Program-made: the position numbers and the translations under genes
Assembly (NCBI GenBank): GCA_023259685.1
Contig: JALRGP010000047.1
Location: 2,411 to 7,897 of the forward strand
Length of the DNA stretch: 5,487 nt
Direction: 5' to 3'
Source of the DNA: Alphaproteobacteria bacterium
GTDB taxonomy: Bacteria > Pseudomonadota > Alphaproteobacteria > JALRGP01
Shown here: one piece after another, positions 1 to 5,487 of the stretch
Position numbering within the stretch: the first letter of the stretch is position 1
Layout: every line of letters begins with the position of its first letter
Notes under the pieces: generated by a model
What the model was told of the DNA's origin: nothing
Seen by the model: only the letters and a program-made list of their open reading frames with translations
Database searches by the model: none

Positions 1-407
1 ACATAAGAAGCAAATTGACGATTTGTTTCAACAAAAAATCTGACAAATTTTAAAGATACACCTTTTTGATTTAAATCAGCTTCAAACTCCTTGAGGGATT
101 TACCATTTTGCTTAGCAATTCCCAACATAATTTCATCTGTTTCTTTTGGATTGGGTGAAAATTTTACTTGGTCGCACAACCATCTCATCATCAACAAACG
201 TTGTAATTCATGTAACGCTTGTTTTTTGAATAATTCTCGATTTTGGGCAGTATTATCAATGTTTGCTTGCATCAATTTAAAAAAAATCATTTGATTTAAT
301 TGATGATATGTGATGGCTTGTTTTGACACAGTTCCTGCAATTTTTCCTTCAATTTTTTCTCCATAGGACAAAGAAAATAATACATTTAAAAGTAAAAATA
401 ACCTCAT
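1..407 (-). CDS. surA: SurA-like periplasmic chaperone / peptidyl-prolyl isomerase, N-terminal part (runs off left edge)
   Basis: About 135 N-terminal residues are visible. SurA-family proteins escort unfolded outer-membrane proteins across the periplasm, and most carry parvulin-type prolyl isomerase domains further on; those would lie outside the window. A short hydrophobic stretch at residues 1-15 (MRLFLLLNVLFSLSYG) looks like a signal peptide. Residues 22-48 resemble the opening strand and helix of the SurA core (IAGTVSKQAITYHQLNQ). Residues 97-123 (IAKQNGKSLKEFEADL, then GVSLKFVR) closely match the SurA segment that in E. coli reads IAKQNNMTLDQM. The ATG at 407-405 is chosen because an in-frame TAA lies a few codons upstream; a TTG four codons earlier is the only alternative. 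No good Shine-Dalgarno sequence precedes it. No lptD (a common partner of surA) lies immediately upstream; tRNA-Gly is there instead. The family call is strong for the N-domain, but the isomerase domains cannot be checked here. Confidence 0.82.
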   Translation of the reverse strand, partial: MRLFLLLNVLFSLSYGEKIEGKIAGTVSKQAITYHQLNQMIFFKLMQANIDNTAQNRELFKKQALHELQRLLMMRWLCDQVKFSPNPKETDEIMLGIAKQNGKSLKEFEADLNQKGVSLKFVRFFVETNRQFASY

Positions 408-450
408 TACAATATTCAATAGGTGCCGTTAATTAAATATATCACGAAAC

Positions 451-464
451 ATATTTTAAAATAT
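451..464. repeat. Perfect 14-bp AT palindrome upstream of surA
   Basis: ATATTTTAAAATAT is exactly self-complementary and lies 44 bp upstream of the surA start, in a 167-bp non-coding gap. It could be an operator or part of an AT-rich promoter (a TAAAAT lies within it on the minus strand). In DNA this AT-rich such palindromes also arise by chance. I saw no other clear signal in the gap at 408-574, apart from a weak 7-bp inverted repeat at 541-555. Confidence 0.25.
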
Positions 465-574
465 ATACTTTAATGATCTAAGTTTTTTGGTTTAATTTTT
501 TTTGATATTGCTAGAATTTAAATGCAGCGTTGCACACCATAAAATACTGTATTTTGATATGAATTTTAAAAATA

Positions 575-649
575 TGGAGCGGGCGAAGGGATTTGAACCC
601 TCGACCCCAACCTTGGCAAGGTTGTGCTCTACCCCTGAGCTACGCCCGC
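575..649 (-). tRNA. tRNA-Gly (anticodon GCC), CCA encoded
   Basis: Read on the minus strand, this gives a complete cloverleaf. The acceptor stem GCGGGCG (649-643) pairs with CGCCCGC (585-579). The D-arm carries GTAGCTCAGGGGTAGAGC. The anticodon stem is CAACC/GGTTG with loop TTGCCAA, so the anticodon is GCC (complement at 617-615), which reads glycine codons GGC and GGT. The T-arm contains GGTTCAAATCC. A discriminator T is followed by an encoded CCA (577-575). It has its own strong promoter upstream and lies in the same direction as surA, 167 bp further on. Confidence 0.97.
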
Positions 650-662
650 AATCTATAAAAAC

Positions 663-691
663 ATCATAGAAAATTTCTGAGACCGTGTCAA
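663..691 (-). promoter_or_regulatory. Sigma-70 promoter of tRNA-Gly
   Basis: On the minus strand a perfect -35 box TTGACA (691-686) is followed, after exactly 17 bp, by TATGAT (668-663), which differs from the consensus -10 at one position. Transcription would begin around position 656, a few bases before the mature tRNA 5' end at 649. This is what is expected of a strong housekeeping promoter for a stable RNA. Confidence 0.85.
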
Positions 692-783
692 TTTTTTACA
701 ATGAAGGAATAATTCAGGGTGAACGTATCTAAAGTTGTTGCAAAAATGTCACAATTTTTATAAAAAATTTAGATGTACTTACC

Positions 784-811
784 TTGGTCGGTCAGTCAGC
801 GTAATTACACT
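784..811 (+). promoter_or_regulatory. Weak candidate promoter for the M16-uppP operon
   Basis: TTGGTC (784-789) and TACACT (806-811) are spaced by 16 bp and match the sigma-70 boxes at 3 and 4 of 6 positions. A small GGTC/GGTC/AGTC repetition sits in the spacer. The location, 50-80 bp upstream of the first start codon of the M16 gene, is sensible. The match is marginal, and no better candidate stands out in the 650-861 gap. Confidence 0.25.
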
Positions 812-861
812 ATTTTTAAAAATCCTGACATAATAAATTAATCATTCAATGAACATTATTG

Positions 862-2220
862 ATGCGTTTGACTCACTTTATATCCTTTGCTTGCGCCTTG
901 GGTTTAGGATCTTTATCAGCACATTCAATGACCAAACAATCTATGCAACAGCATTCACATCAACATCTCTCAAAGGAGGTTTCTATGACATTACCCTTTA
1001 ATATCCAACAGCTCCATTCACATATGTGGTACGTAGAGAATACAAATCTTCCCTATGTTAGTGTGTGTTTATCCTTCAAAAATGCGGGAAACAAAAGTGA
1101 TCCTTCTAACAAAAGTGGTATTGCTCAATTGATGGGAGCTATGATCCAAGAAGGTTGTGATGGGCTGTCTTCTCAAGATTTTAAAGAATTACTACTGAAA
1201 AAAAATATTCAATTGATGGTGTCCGTATCAAACGATCATGTTACCATTGGTTTTCGTTGTTTAAAAGATCAAGTTAAAGATGCCATTCAAATTATTCAAA
1301 ACATGATTTTAAAGCCCAATCTTCATGCCAAAGACTTCAAGCGTGTGTCAGAGCAAATGAAAGGCAGTTACATGCAAGCGAAACACAATGAAAATGCTGT
1401 GGCCGATGACTTTTTTAGCGACATTGTTTTTAAGGATCACCCTTACCATTTAACCACTGATATGTTATTAAAATCACTGGATTCCTTAACGATTGAAGAT
1501 ATCAAGGATTTTATGGAAAAATCTTTATGTCAAGATAATCTTTATGTGACAGGATGCGGCGGCTTATCAAAAGAGGATTGTCAAAAAATCATTGATGATA
1601 TGAAAATTGCTCTTCCTCAAAAAAATCAGTTAGCCTCCGTTAAGAATGTTGAATTCAAAAGCGATGGGCAAATTCATTTCAAAGAGATGGATATTCCTCA
1701 AAGTATTATCTTATTTTATATGGAAGCACTAGATCCAACAGATCCTGATTTTTATATATTAGATCTTTTAAATAGTATTTATGGTGGCGCTCCTTTTGTA
1801 TCACGTCTATGGTTTTCTGTTCGAGAAAACAGTGGATACGCCTATAATGTGGGCACACGTTACCAATCCATGCAACAGTGTTGCTATATTCGTGGGAGAA
1901 CATCCGTTGCCACAGATAACGTTAAAAAAACCATATCTTTGATTCAAAATGATGCAAAAAAATTAATAGAAACACCTGTTGAAAACAAAGAATTAAGCTA
2001 TCACCAGGATTTAAAAACGGGTCAACAGAGTGTGGCTTTGGATTCGACCATTGCCATTACACAATATTTGATGACGTGTCTTTTAATGGGGCGAAGCGTT
2101 GATGAAGTCAATCAAAGAAATCATAAAATTAAATCCATTACAATTCATGATGTTGAGCGAATCGCCAAAAAGATTTTATCAAAGCCGATAACATTTTTTG
2201 TTGTGGGACGCCCCCATTAA
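862..2220 (+). CDS. M16-family peptidase homologue, non-catalytic (R/Y-type) subunit, probably periplasmic
   Basis: This is a 452-residue protein with the two-lobed M16 fold of mitochondrial-processing-peptidase-like bacterial proteins. Residues 1-22 form a signal peptide (MRLTHFISFACALGLGSLSA), followed by a His-rich linker. The N-lobe begins near residue 42. Where active members carry the zinc motif HxxEH, this one has Q-L-M-G-A (about 89-93, within SGIAQLMGAMIQEG), so metal binding is lost. The C-lobe keeps the hallmark YGGAPFVSRLWFSVRENSGYAY (about 307-328), with Arg321 and Tyr328 seven residues apart. This Arg/Tyr pair helps bind substrate in M16 enzymes. Known heterodimeric M16 pairs combine such an R/Y subunit with an HxxEH subunit, usually from an adjacent gene; none is present here. 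A TTG directly before the ATG is another possible start. An in-frame ATG at 985 is preceded by a strong AAAGGAGG (972-979) and would give a 411-residue form without a signal peptide. The next gene, uppP, starts three bases after the stop, implying co-transcription. The family call is firm; the start and substrate are uncertain. Confidence 0.85.
   Translation: MRLTHFISFACALGLGSLSAHSMTKQSMQQHSHQHLSKEVSMTLPFNIQQLHSHMWYVENTNLPYVSVCLSFKNAGNKSDPSNKSGIAQLMGAMIQEGCDGLSSQDFKELLLKKNIQLMVSVSNDHVTIGFRCLKDQVKDAIQIIQNMILKPNLHAKDFKRVSEQMKGSYMQAKHNENAVADDFFSDIVFKDHPYHLTTDMLLKSLDSLTIEDIKDFMEKSLCQDNLYVTGCGGLSKEDCQKIIDDMKIALPQKNQLASVKNVEFKSDGQIHFKEMDIPQSIILFYMEALDPTDPDFYILDLLNSIYGGAPFVSRLWFSVRENSGYAYNVGTRYQSMQQCCYIRGRTSVATDNVKKTISLIQNDAKKLIETPVENKELSYHQDLKTGQQSVALDSTIAITQYLMTCLLMGRSVDEVNQRNHKIKSITIHDVERIAKKILSKPITFFVVGRPH
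972..987 (+). promoter_or_regulatory. Strong internal Shine-Dalgarno with in-frame ATG inside the M16 gene
   Basis: AAAGGAGG (972-979) sits five bases before an ATG (985-987) in the frame of the M16 protein. It is the best ribosome-binding site in the window, while the upstream ATG at 862 has none recognisable. Translation from here would start at MTLPFNIQQLHSH, exactly where the conserved M16 domain begins, and skip the signal peptide. It may mark the real start or a second, cytoplasmic product. Confidence 0.5.
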
Positions 2221-2223
2221 ATA

Positions 2224-2952
2224 ATGTTTTGGTTATCACTTATTCAAGGGATTACTGAATTTTTACCAATCAGTTCATCCCTTCATCTATCATTGTTATC
2301 AACGTGGTTTGGTTTATCTAGTATTGATTTGTTAACAAAAACATTTCTACATGTGGGGACTGCCGTATCTGTGCTGATCTATTATGGTTCTTATATCTGG
2401 GAAACACTTGTCAAGCGACATTACCAAACAATTATTTTTTATATTGCAGCAACAATCCCCGTGATGATTGGGGGATTCTTATTTAAAAAATATTTAGATC
2501 AAACAAACACGTTTTTACCGGCGATTGTTGGAATGACTGGCGTATTATTATTGATAGCTGATTATTGTTCAAAGCAAACACAACACGATCAAGAATTAAC
2601 GATTCAAAAAGCTATTTTGATTGGTTTATTCCAAATGCTTGCTCTTCTTCCAGGTGCCAGCCGCTTGGGGATGTGTTTTGCTGCGTGTCGTTTTTTAAAG
2701 ATGTCTCGGTTACAATCTTTTAATATCAGTATGTTGTTATCTTTACCTCCCTCTCTTGGGGCCTTTGTTTTAGAATATGCTGATCATTCCATGGTTCCGT
2801 CTTACAAAGATTATGGGGTTCTGATGACAACCTCAATCATTGGGTTAATCACACTGTGGATTATGAAAAAATATGTACCAAAAGTTGGTTTTTGGATTTT
2901 TGGTATTTATCGAATGATTTTAAGTATTATTTTAATGGGGCTCATGAGATAG
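2224..2952 (+). CDS. uppP: Undecaprenyl-diphosphate phosphatase UppP (BacA family)
   Basis: This 242-residue multi-pass inner-membrane enzyme removes one phosphate from undecaprenyl diphosphate, recycling the lipid carrier for peptidoglycan and surface polysaccharide synthesis; overproduction in other bacteria gives bacitracin resistance. Conserved signatures are present: the (E/Q)xxxE motif as Q8-G-I-T-E12 followed by FLPISSS, then His21 (equivalent to E. coli His30), and PGASRLG at 143-149 with Arg147 (equivalent to E. coli Arg174). The family usually has PGxSRSG, so Leu148 replaces a serine. The protein is about 30 residues shorter than the 273-residue E. coli protein, through a shorter N-terminus and a shorter loop near residues 60-70. 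The C-terminal GIYRMILSIIL matches the family end, so it is not truncated. The start cannot be further upstream: the M16 stop TAA is in the same frame just one codon before this ATG. No clear Shine-Dalgarno is seen, so translational coupling to the M16 gene is likely. Confidence 0.92.
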   Translation: MFWLSLIQGITEFLPISSSLHLSLLSTWFGLSSIDLLTKTFLHVGTAVSVLIYYGSYIWETLVKRHYQTIIFYIAATIPVMIGGFLFKKYLDQTNTFLPAIVGMTGVLLLIADYCSKQTQHDQELTIQKAILIGLFQMLALLPGASRLGMCFAACRFLKMSRLQSFNISMLLSLPPSLGAFVLEYADHSMVPSYKDYGVLMTTSIIGLITLWIMKKYVPKVGFWIFGIYRMILSIILMGLMR

Positions 2953-3108
2953 GAAACCATGAGAGCTCTTTCAAAAAAATGTGTTTGGAAAGAACTCTAT
3001 TTGACCACGCACTATTCATCAAACAAATGATAGAGGATGTATATTTTATGAGAGTAAAATACATCTTCTCACATTCGATCGAAAATCGCTCATTCTTTCA
3101 TGGTTGCC
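2952..3108. repeat. 157-bp palindromic element with inverted-repeat ends (possible MITE or structured RNA)
   Basis: The ends are inverted repeats: GGAAACCATGAGAG (2952-2965) against CTTTCATGGTTGCC (3095-3108), 12 of 14 Watson-Crick matches plus one G-T wobble. Both ends are flanked by ATA (2949-2951 and 3109-3111), as a 3-bp target duplication would be. Several further hairpins lie inside. One pairs 2962-2975 with 2984-2998 (one mismatch, one bulge). One pairs 3012-3019 with 3027-3033 (one bulge). One pairs 3032-3048 with 3055-3069 (16 pairs with a two-base bulge, loop TGAGAG). A small CGAT/ATCG stem lies at 3076-3088. No convincing protein is encoded on either strand. The left boundary lies inside the uppP stop codon (TA from the flank, G from the element). 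There is no T-run, so it is not an ordinary terminator. It could be a miniature transposable element, a palindromic element like those of Rickettsia, or a structured RNA. Confidence 0.5.
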
Positions 3109-3178
3109 ATATTCGATGTTTATTCAAAAATTGATTTAATAAAATAAATAATGTTTTAATAAAAATAAAAATATCTGC

Positions 3179-3550
3179 ATGTTTTTATTTATTTTTTTAA
3201 TAATTTTAAATATTTTTTCATGTAAATCAATGATTAATCCTAAAAATTATCAAGATAATTTGAAAATATCACAGAAGCACTCAAAAATATACATAAATAA
3301 AGCAAGGGAAGAAATTATCCAATTTCATCATGATTCATCAAACAAAAAATACACTCACCTTAAGAAAAGTATTGATTTTCTAGAAAAAGGCGTCAAAGAT
3401 GTTTTAAGTTATGAAGAGAAAAAAGATTTTAGATCCTTTTTTAAAAAAATTGAAAAAATTTGGTACAAGATGGCAATTTATTATCCAATGTATAAATTAA
3501 GACCTTTAAAAAAAAATTTACATAACATAAAAATTTTATTGAATTTCTGA
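3179..3550 (+). CDS. Putative small lipoprotein, unrecognised, very AT-rich
   Basis: I do not recognise this 123-residue protein. Residues 1-14 are hydrophobic (MFLFIFLIILNIFS) and end at Cys15, giving a lipobox-like I-F-S-C; the Phe is unusual, and there is no basic residue before the hydrophobic core. In-frame codons upstream, back to a TAA at 3149-3151, would add FNKNKNIC with lysines but contain no ATG, GTG or TTG. The rest is Lys-rich and probably helical, with many Ile, Phe and Tyr residues and a basic tail. By hand count about 73 of 360 bases are G or C (about 20%), far below pntAB next door (about 37% over one sampled stretch). No Shine-Dalgarno sequence is visible. It lies between the palindromic element and pntAB, the slot where pntAA is usual. 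It may be a fast-evolving lineage-specific gene, foreign DNA, a decaying gene or a chance ORF. Confidence 0.5.
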   Translation: MFLFIFLIILNIFSCKSMINPKNYQDNLKISQKHSKIYINKAREEIIQFHHDSSNKKYTHLKKSIDFLEKGVKDVLSYEEKKDFRSFFKKIEKIWYKMAIYYPMYKLRPLKKNLHNIKILLNF

Positions 3551-3578
3551 GACAAATTATCAAAACACAAGGTAAAAT
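3549..3578 (+). promoter_or_regulatory. Possible promoter for pntAB-pntB
   Basis: GAGACA (3549-3554, 4 of 6) and TAAAAT (3573-3578, 5 of 6) are spaced by 18 bp in the 45-bp gap before pntAB. A start about seven bases downstream would fall at the edge of the Shine-Dalgarno sequence, leaving almost no leader, which counts against it. The pair may otherwise be transcribed from further upstream. Confidence 0.25.
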
Positions 3579-3595
3579 GAATATAAAGGAGTGAT

Positions 3596-4012
3596 GTGCG
3601 TGCCCAGATGAGTGCATCTTTGTTAGACCAGATCAAAGATATTCAAAATAATTTGAATCATCTCGTCGATCAATTCAATCATTTAAATTCTTATGCTCAA
3701 GACGTATCCGTCGGATTTGTAGACGAGCGCATTGTATTGTTGATCGTATTTATTTTATCGTGTTTCTTGGGGTATTTTGTTGTGTGGCGCGTCAAAGGGT
3801 CTCTACATTCGCCGCTGATGTCCATGACCAATGCTATTTCAAGTGTGATTATTTTGGGTGCTCTTCCGTTTTGTGCCACCAGTGTCATCGGTTTTTTTGC
3901 AACTGTTTTATGTGCCATTAATATTTGTGGGGGTTTTTCCATGACAAAAAGAATGGTTGATTTATTTTCCAAAGAATTCGCATCAAAGGGAGTCTCTGTC
4001 TATGACAAATAA
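3596..4012 (+). CDS. pntAB: NAD(P) transhydrogenase subunit alpha part 2 (PntAB, membrane subunit)
   Basis: This 138-residue protein supplies the alpha-chain membrane helices of the proton-translocating transhydrogenase, which couples proton entry to hydride transfer from NADH to NADP+. An N-terminal amphipathic segment (about 8-33, with Leu and Ile at heptad-like spacing) precedes FVDERIVLLIVFILSCFLGY. Three membrane helices follow at about 45-66, 77-95 and 97-115. The family signatures VVWRVKGSLHSPLMSMTNAI and SSVIILGALP are clear, as is NICGGFSMTKRM near the end. The GTG start at 3596 follows AAAGGAG (3585-3591) by four bases; the ATG at 3608 is a less well placed alternative. An ATG at 3594 is in another frame and closes within six codons. 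The gene overlaps pntB by 11 bp. The NAD(H)-binding partner gene pntAA is not upstream. Confidence 0.93.
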   Translation: MRAQMSASLLDQIKDIQNNLNHLVDQFNHLNSYAQDVSVGFVDERIVLLIVFILSCFLGYFVVWRVKGSLHSPLMSMTNAISSVIILGALPFCATSVIGFFATVLCAINICGGFSMTKRMVDLFSKEFASKGVSVYDK

Positions 4013-5381
4013 TATCAATCTTATTTTATACACCATGGCAGCATGTTGTTTTATTATGTCTTTGTCTGGATTATCCTTGGAAAAAACAGCTCGCAAAGGG
4101 TCACTTTATGGAATGGTTGGAATGGGTGCAATCCTTGCGCTATCTCTGATATCCTTGCCACTATCTCACATCATATGGATCATAGTGGCCTTGGCAATTG
4201 GCGGCGCCATTGGATTGTCCACAGCAAAACGATTACCCATGACGATGCTGCCGGAATTAATGGCGGGATTCCATAGTTTGATTGGGCTTGCTGCGGTTGG
4301 AATTGCGGGCTTATTTCTTCATGCAAAAAGCTCTCATTCTATTGGTACACTTTTGGAAATAGCAGTTGGATCATCCATTGGAGCTCTAACATTTTCCGGA
4401 TCAGTGATTGCTTTTTTAAAATTACATGGATACCCTAACTTACCGTCTTTTAATCATTTAAGGCTCTTCCTTGGCGCAACAATGATCAGTTTCATCATTT
4501 TTATGCTGTATCCAAATCTATTATGGTTTTGTGTTCTTAATGGATGTGCTTTGGCTTTGGGTGTCATGTTAATTTTGCCTGTTGCTGGAGCAGATATGCC
4601 AGTTGTTGTATCAATGCTGAATTCTTATTCCGGTTGGGCAACATGTGGCATAGGATTTAGTATGGCCAATATACTTTTGGTTATGACAGGGGCATTTGTT
4701 GGAACTTCTGGGGCAATTTTAAGTTACATTATGTGCCGTGCCATGAACAGATCATTATGTCATGTTTTATTTGGTCATTTTTATACACATCGTGTGAATA
4801 TGTCGAGTGAATCCACTAAAGACCAGCCTTCATCTGTGATCGTGGAACATCATGAGTCGCGGATTATCAATGCCAAAGAAGCTGCTGATTTATTGAAAAA
4901 ATCTAAAAATGTCATGATTGTTCCTGGATATGGCATGGCGGTATCTCATGCACAGCATGCATTGGTTGATATGGTCAAATTACTCAATCATCATCACATT
5001 AATGTCAAATATGCTATTCATCCGGTTGCGGGAAGAATGCCAGGCCACATGAATGTTTTATTAGCTGAAGCTCATGTATCGTATGATGATGTGATGGAAT
5101 TAGAAGAAGCCAACAGCCAATTTCCAAATATTGATGTAACAATCGTGATTGGAGCCAATGACATTACAAATCCATCTGCTCGAACAGATCAATCATCTCC
5201 TATTTATGGGATGCCTATTTTGGATGTTGATCATTCCCGTCATATCTTATTTATCAAACGGTCAATGGGGTCAGGTTATTCTGGAATCGATAATCCTTTG
5301 TTTACTAACCCCAAAACATCCATGTTACTTGGAGATGGAAAAAAAATATGTGAAGAACTGGTGGATGCTCTAAAAGATTAG
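4002..5381 (+). CDS. pntB: NAD(P) transhydrogenase subunit beta (PntB)
   Basis: At 459 residues this is close to the 462 of E. coli PntB. The first half is a bundle of membrane helices (about 5-260) containing the proton-channel region. FHSLIGLAAVG includes His91, at the same number as the functionally important His91 of E. coli PntB. GSSIGALTFSGSVIAF (123-138), ADMPVVVSMLNSYSGW (197-212) and SGAILSYIMCRAMNRS (236-251) are family signatures. The second half is the NADP(H)-binding domain III (about 278-459): VPGYGMAVSHAQH (307-319), HPVAGRMPGHMNVLLAEA (340-357), IGANDITNPSARTD (383-396) and KRSMGSGYSGIDNPLF (419-434). All expected motifs are present, so the gene looks functional. The ATG at 4002 is chosen because GGGAG (3988-3992) lies nine bases before it and MTNNINLILY is a normal family N-terminus; an in-frame start at 3957 would add 15 unrelated residues. 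The overlap with pntAB suggests coupled translation. Confidence 0.97.
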   Translation: MTNNINLILYTMAACCFIMSLSGLSLEKTARKGSLYGMVGMGAILALSLISLPLSHIIWIIVALAIGGAIGLSTAKRLPMTMLPELMAGFHSLIGLAAVGIAGLFLHAKSSHSIGTLLEIAVGSSIGALTFSGSVIAFLKLHGYPNLPSFNHLRLFLGATMISFIIFMLYPNLLWFCVLNGCALALGVMLILPVAGADMPVVVSMLNSYSGWATCGIGFSMANILLVMTGAFVGTSGAILSYIMCRAMNRSLCHVLFGHFYTHRVNMSSESTKDQPSSVIVEHHESRIINAKEAADLLKKSKNVMIVPGYGMAVSHAQHALVDMVKLLNHHHINVKYAIHPVAGRMPGHMNVLLAEAHVSYDDVMELEEANSQFPNIDVTIVIGANDITNPSARTDQSSPIYGMPILDVDHSRHILFIKRSMGSGYSGIDNPLFTNPKTSMLLGDGKKICEELVDALKD

Positions 5382-5411
5382 CTACATTTGTCCTGTTCAA
5401 CAAGGATATTA

Positions 5412-5429
5412 GCCCCTGCAACCAGGGGC
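5412..5429 (+). terminator. GC-rich stem-loop after pntB, probable terminator
   Basis: GCCCCTG (5412-5418) pairs perfectly with CAGGGGC (5423-5429) around a CAAC loop, 30 bp after the pntB stop. In DNA this AT-rich, such a GC-rich 7-bp stem stands out. The T-rich stretch (ATTTTTG) starts only about 12 bases after the stem, so it is an imperfect intrinsic terminator and could instead protect the transcript end. Confidence 0.55.
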
Positions 5430-5435
5430 GTCTCA

Positions 5436-5463
5436 TTAAAATTTTTGTAAAATTTAGTATAAT
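5436..5463 (+). promoter_or_regulatory. Candidate promoter for a gene beginning at the right edge
   Basis: A perfect -10 box TATAAT (5458-5463) has TTAAAA (5436-5441, 4 of 6) sixteen bases upstream. It lies after the pntB stem-loop and 19 bp before an ATG (5483-5485) that may open the next gene. Only five bases from that ATG are visible, so the gene cannot be assessed. Confidence 0.4.
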
Positions 5464-5487
5464 TTAGTTAGTGGAAACGAGTATGAT

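Noticed and set aside
541..555. AAAATAC-T-GTATTTT inverted repeat downstream of tRNA-Gly as a terminator
   Set aside because: The stem is almost all A-T with a one-base loop, and there is no strong T-run on the minus strand; too weak to call.
2959..3030. A 23-residue ORF (MRALSKKCVWKEL...) with AGGA four bases upstream, overlapping the uppP end
   Set aside because: It lies inside the hairpin-rich element, its start is part of the inverted repeat, and the product resembles nothing I know; chance is the simpler explanation.
2952..3108. The palindromic element as a plain intrinsic terminator of the M16-uppP operon
   Set aside because: No T-run follows any of its larger stems, and a 157-bp multi-hairpin structure is far longer than a terminator needs.
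3135..3169. Two TTTAATAAAA(A)TAAA units about 20 bp apart, as a tandem repeat or iteron
   Set aside because: Low-complexity A/T sequence, only two imperfect copies; expected by chance in DNA of this composition.
3957..4001. Upstream in-frame ATG as the start of PntB
   Set aside because: It would add 15 residues unlike the family and overlap pntAB much more; the ATG at 4002 has a well-placed Shine-Dalgarno and a normal family N-terminus.
1..5487. CRISPR array, toxin-antitoxin, restriction, retron or other defence system
   Set aside because: No regular spaced repeats and no gene with such motifs; all well-supported genes are housekeeping envelope or energy genes.

Overview
The window looks like chromosomal DNA from an AT-rich alphaproteobacterium, probably a host-associated lineage with a reduced genome such as the Holosporales or Rickettsiales. 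The evidence is low G+C, short gaps between genes, and a proton-translocating transhydrogenase whose alpha subunit is split (separate pntAB and pntB), the usual alphaproteobacterial arrangement. The taxon is an inference. Stops and tryptophan codons fit the standard code.

Layout. On the minus strand at the left edge is the 5' part of surA, a periplasmic chaperone for outer-membrane proteins. Upstream of it, also on the minus strand, is tRNA-Gly(GCC) with encoded CCA and a near-consensus promoter. Everything to the right is on the plus strand. First come an M16-family zinc-protease homologue without the metal site and, three bases later, uppP (undecaprenyl-diphosphate phosphatase), forming a probable two-gene operon. 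Next is a 157-bp segment with inverted-repeat ends, full of hairpins, whose left boundary falls inside the uppP stop codon. It is followed by a very AT-rich (about 20% G+C) ORF for an unrecognised putative small lipoprotein. Then come pntAB and pntB, overlapping by 11 bp, and a GC-rich stem-loop. A candidate promoter and ATG for a further gene lie at the right edge.

Function. surA, the M16 protein and uppP all concern the cell envelope: porin folding, periplasmic proteolysis, and recycling of the lipid carrier for cell-wall synthesis. pntAB/pntB encode the membrane and NADP(H)-binding parts of transhydrogenase, which uses the proton gradient to make NADPH from NADH. The NAD(H)-binding subunit gene pntAA, normally just upstream of pntAB, is not in the window.

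The points most worth following up are the palindromic 157-bp element (possible MITE or structured RNA), the two competing starts of the M16 gene (one with a signal peptide and no Shine-Dalgarno sequence, one with a strong Shine-Dalgarno sequence and no signal peptide), and the missing partner subunits of both the M16 protein and the transhydrogenase. I found no convincing new defence system, CRISPR array or complete insertion sequence.
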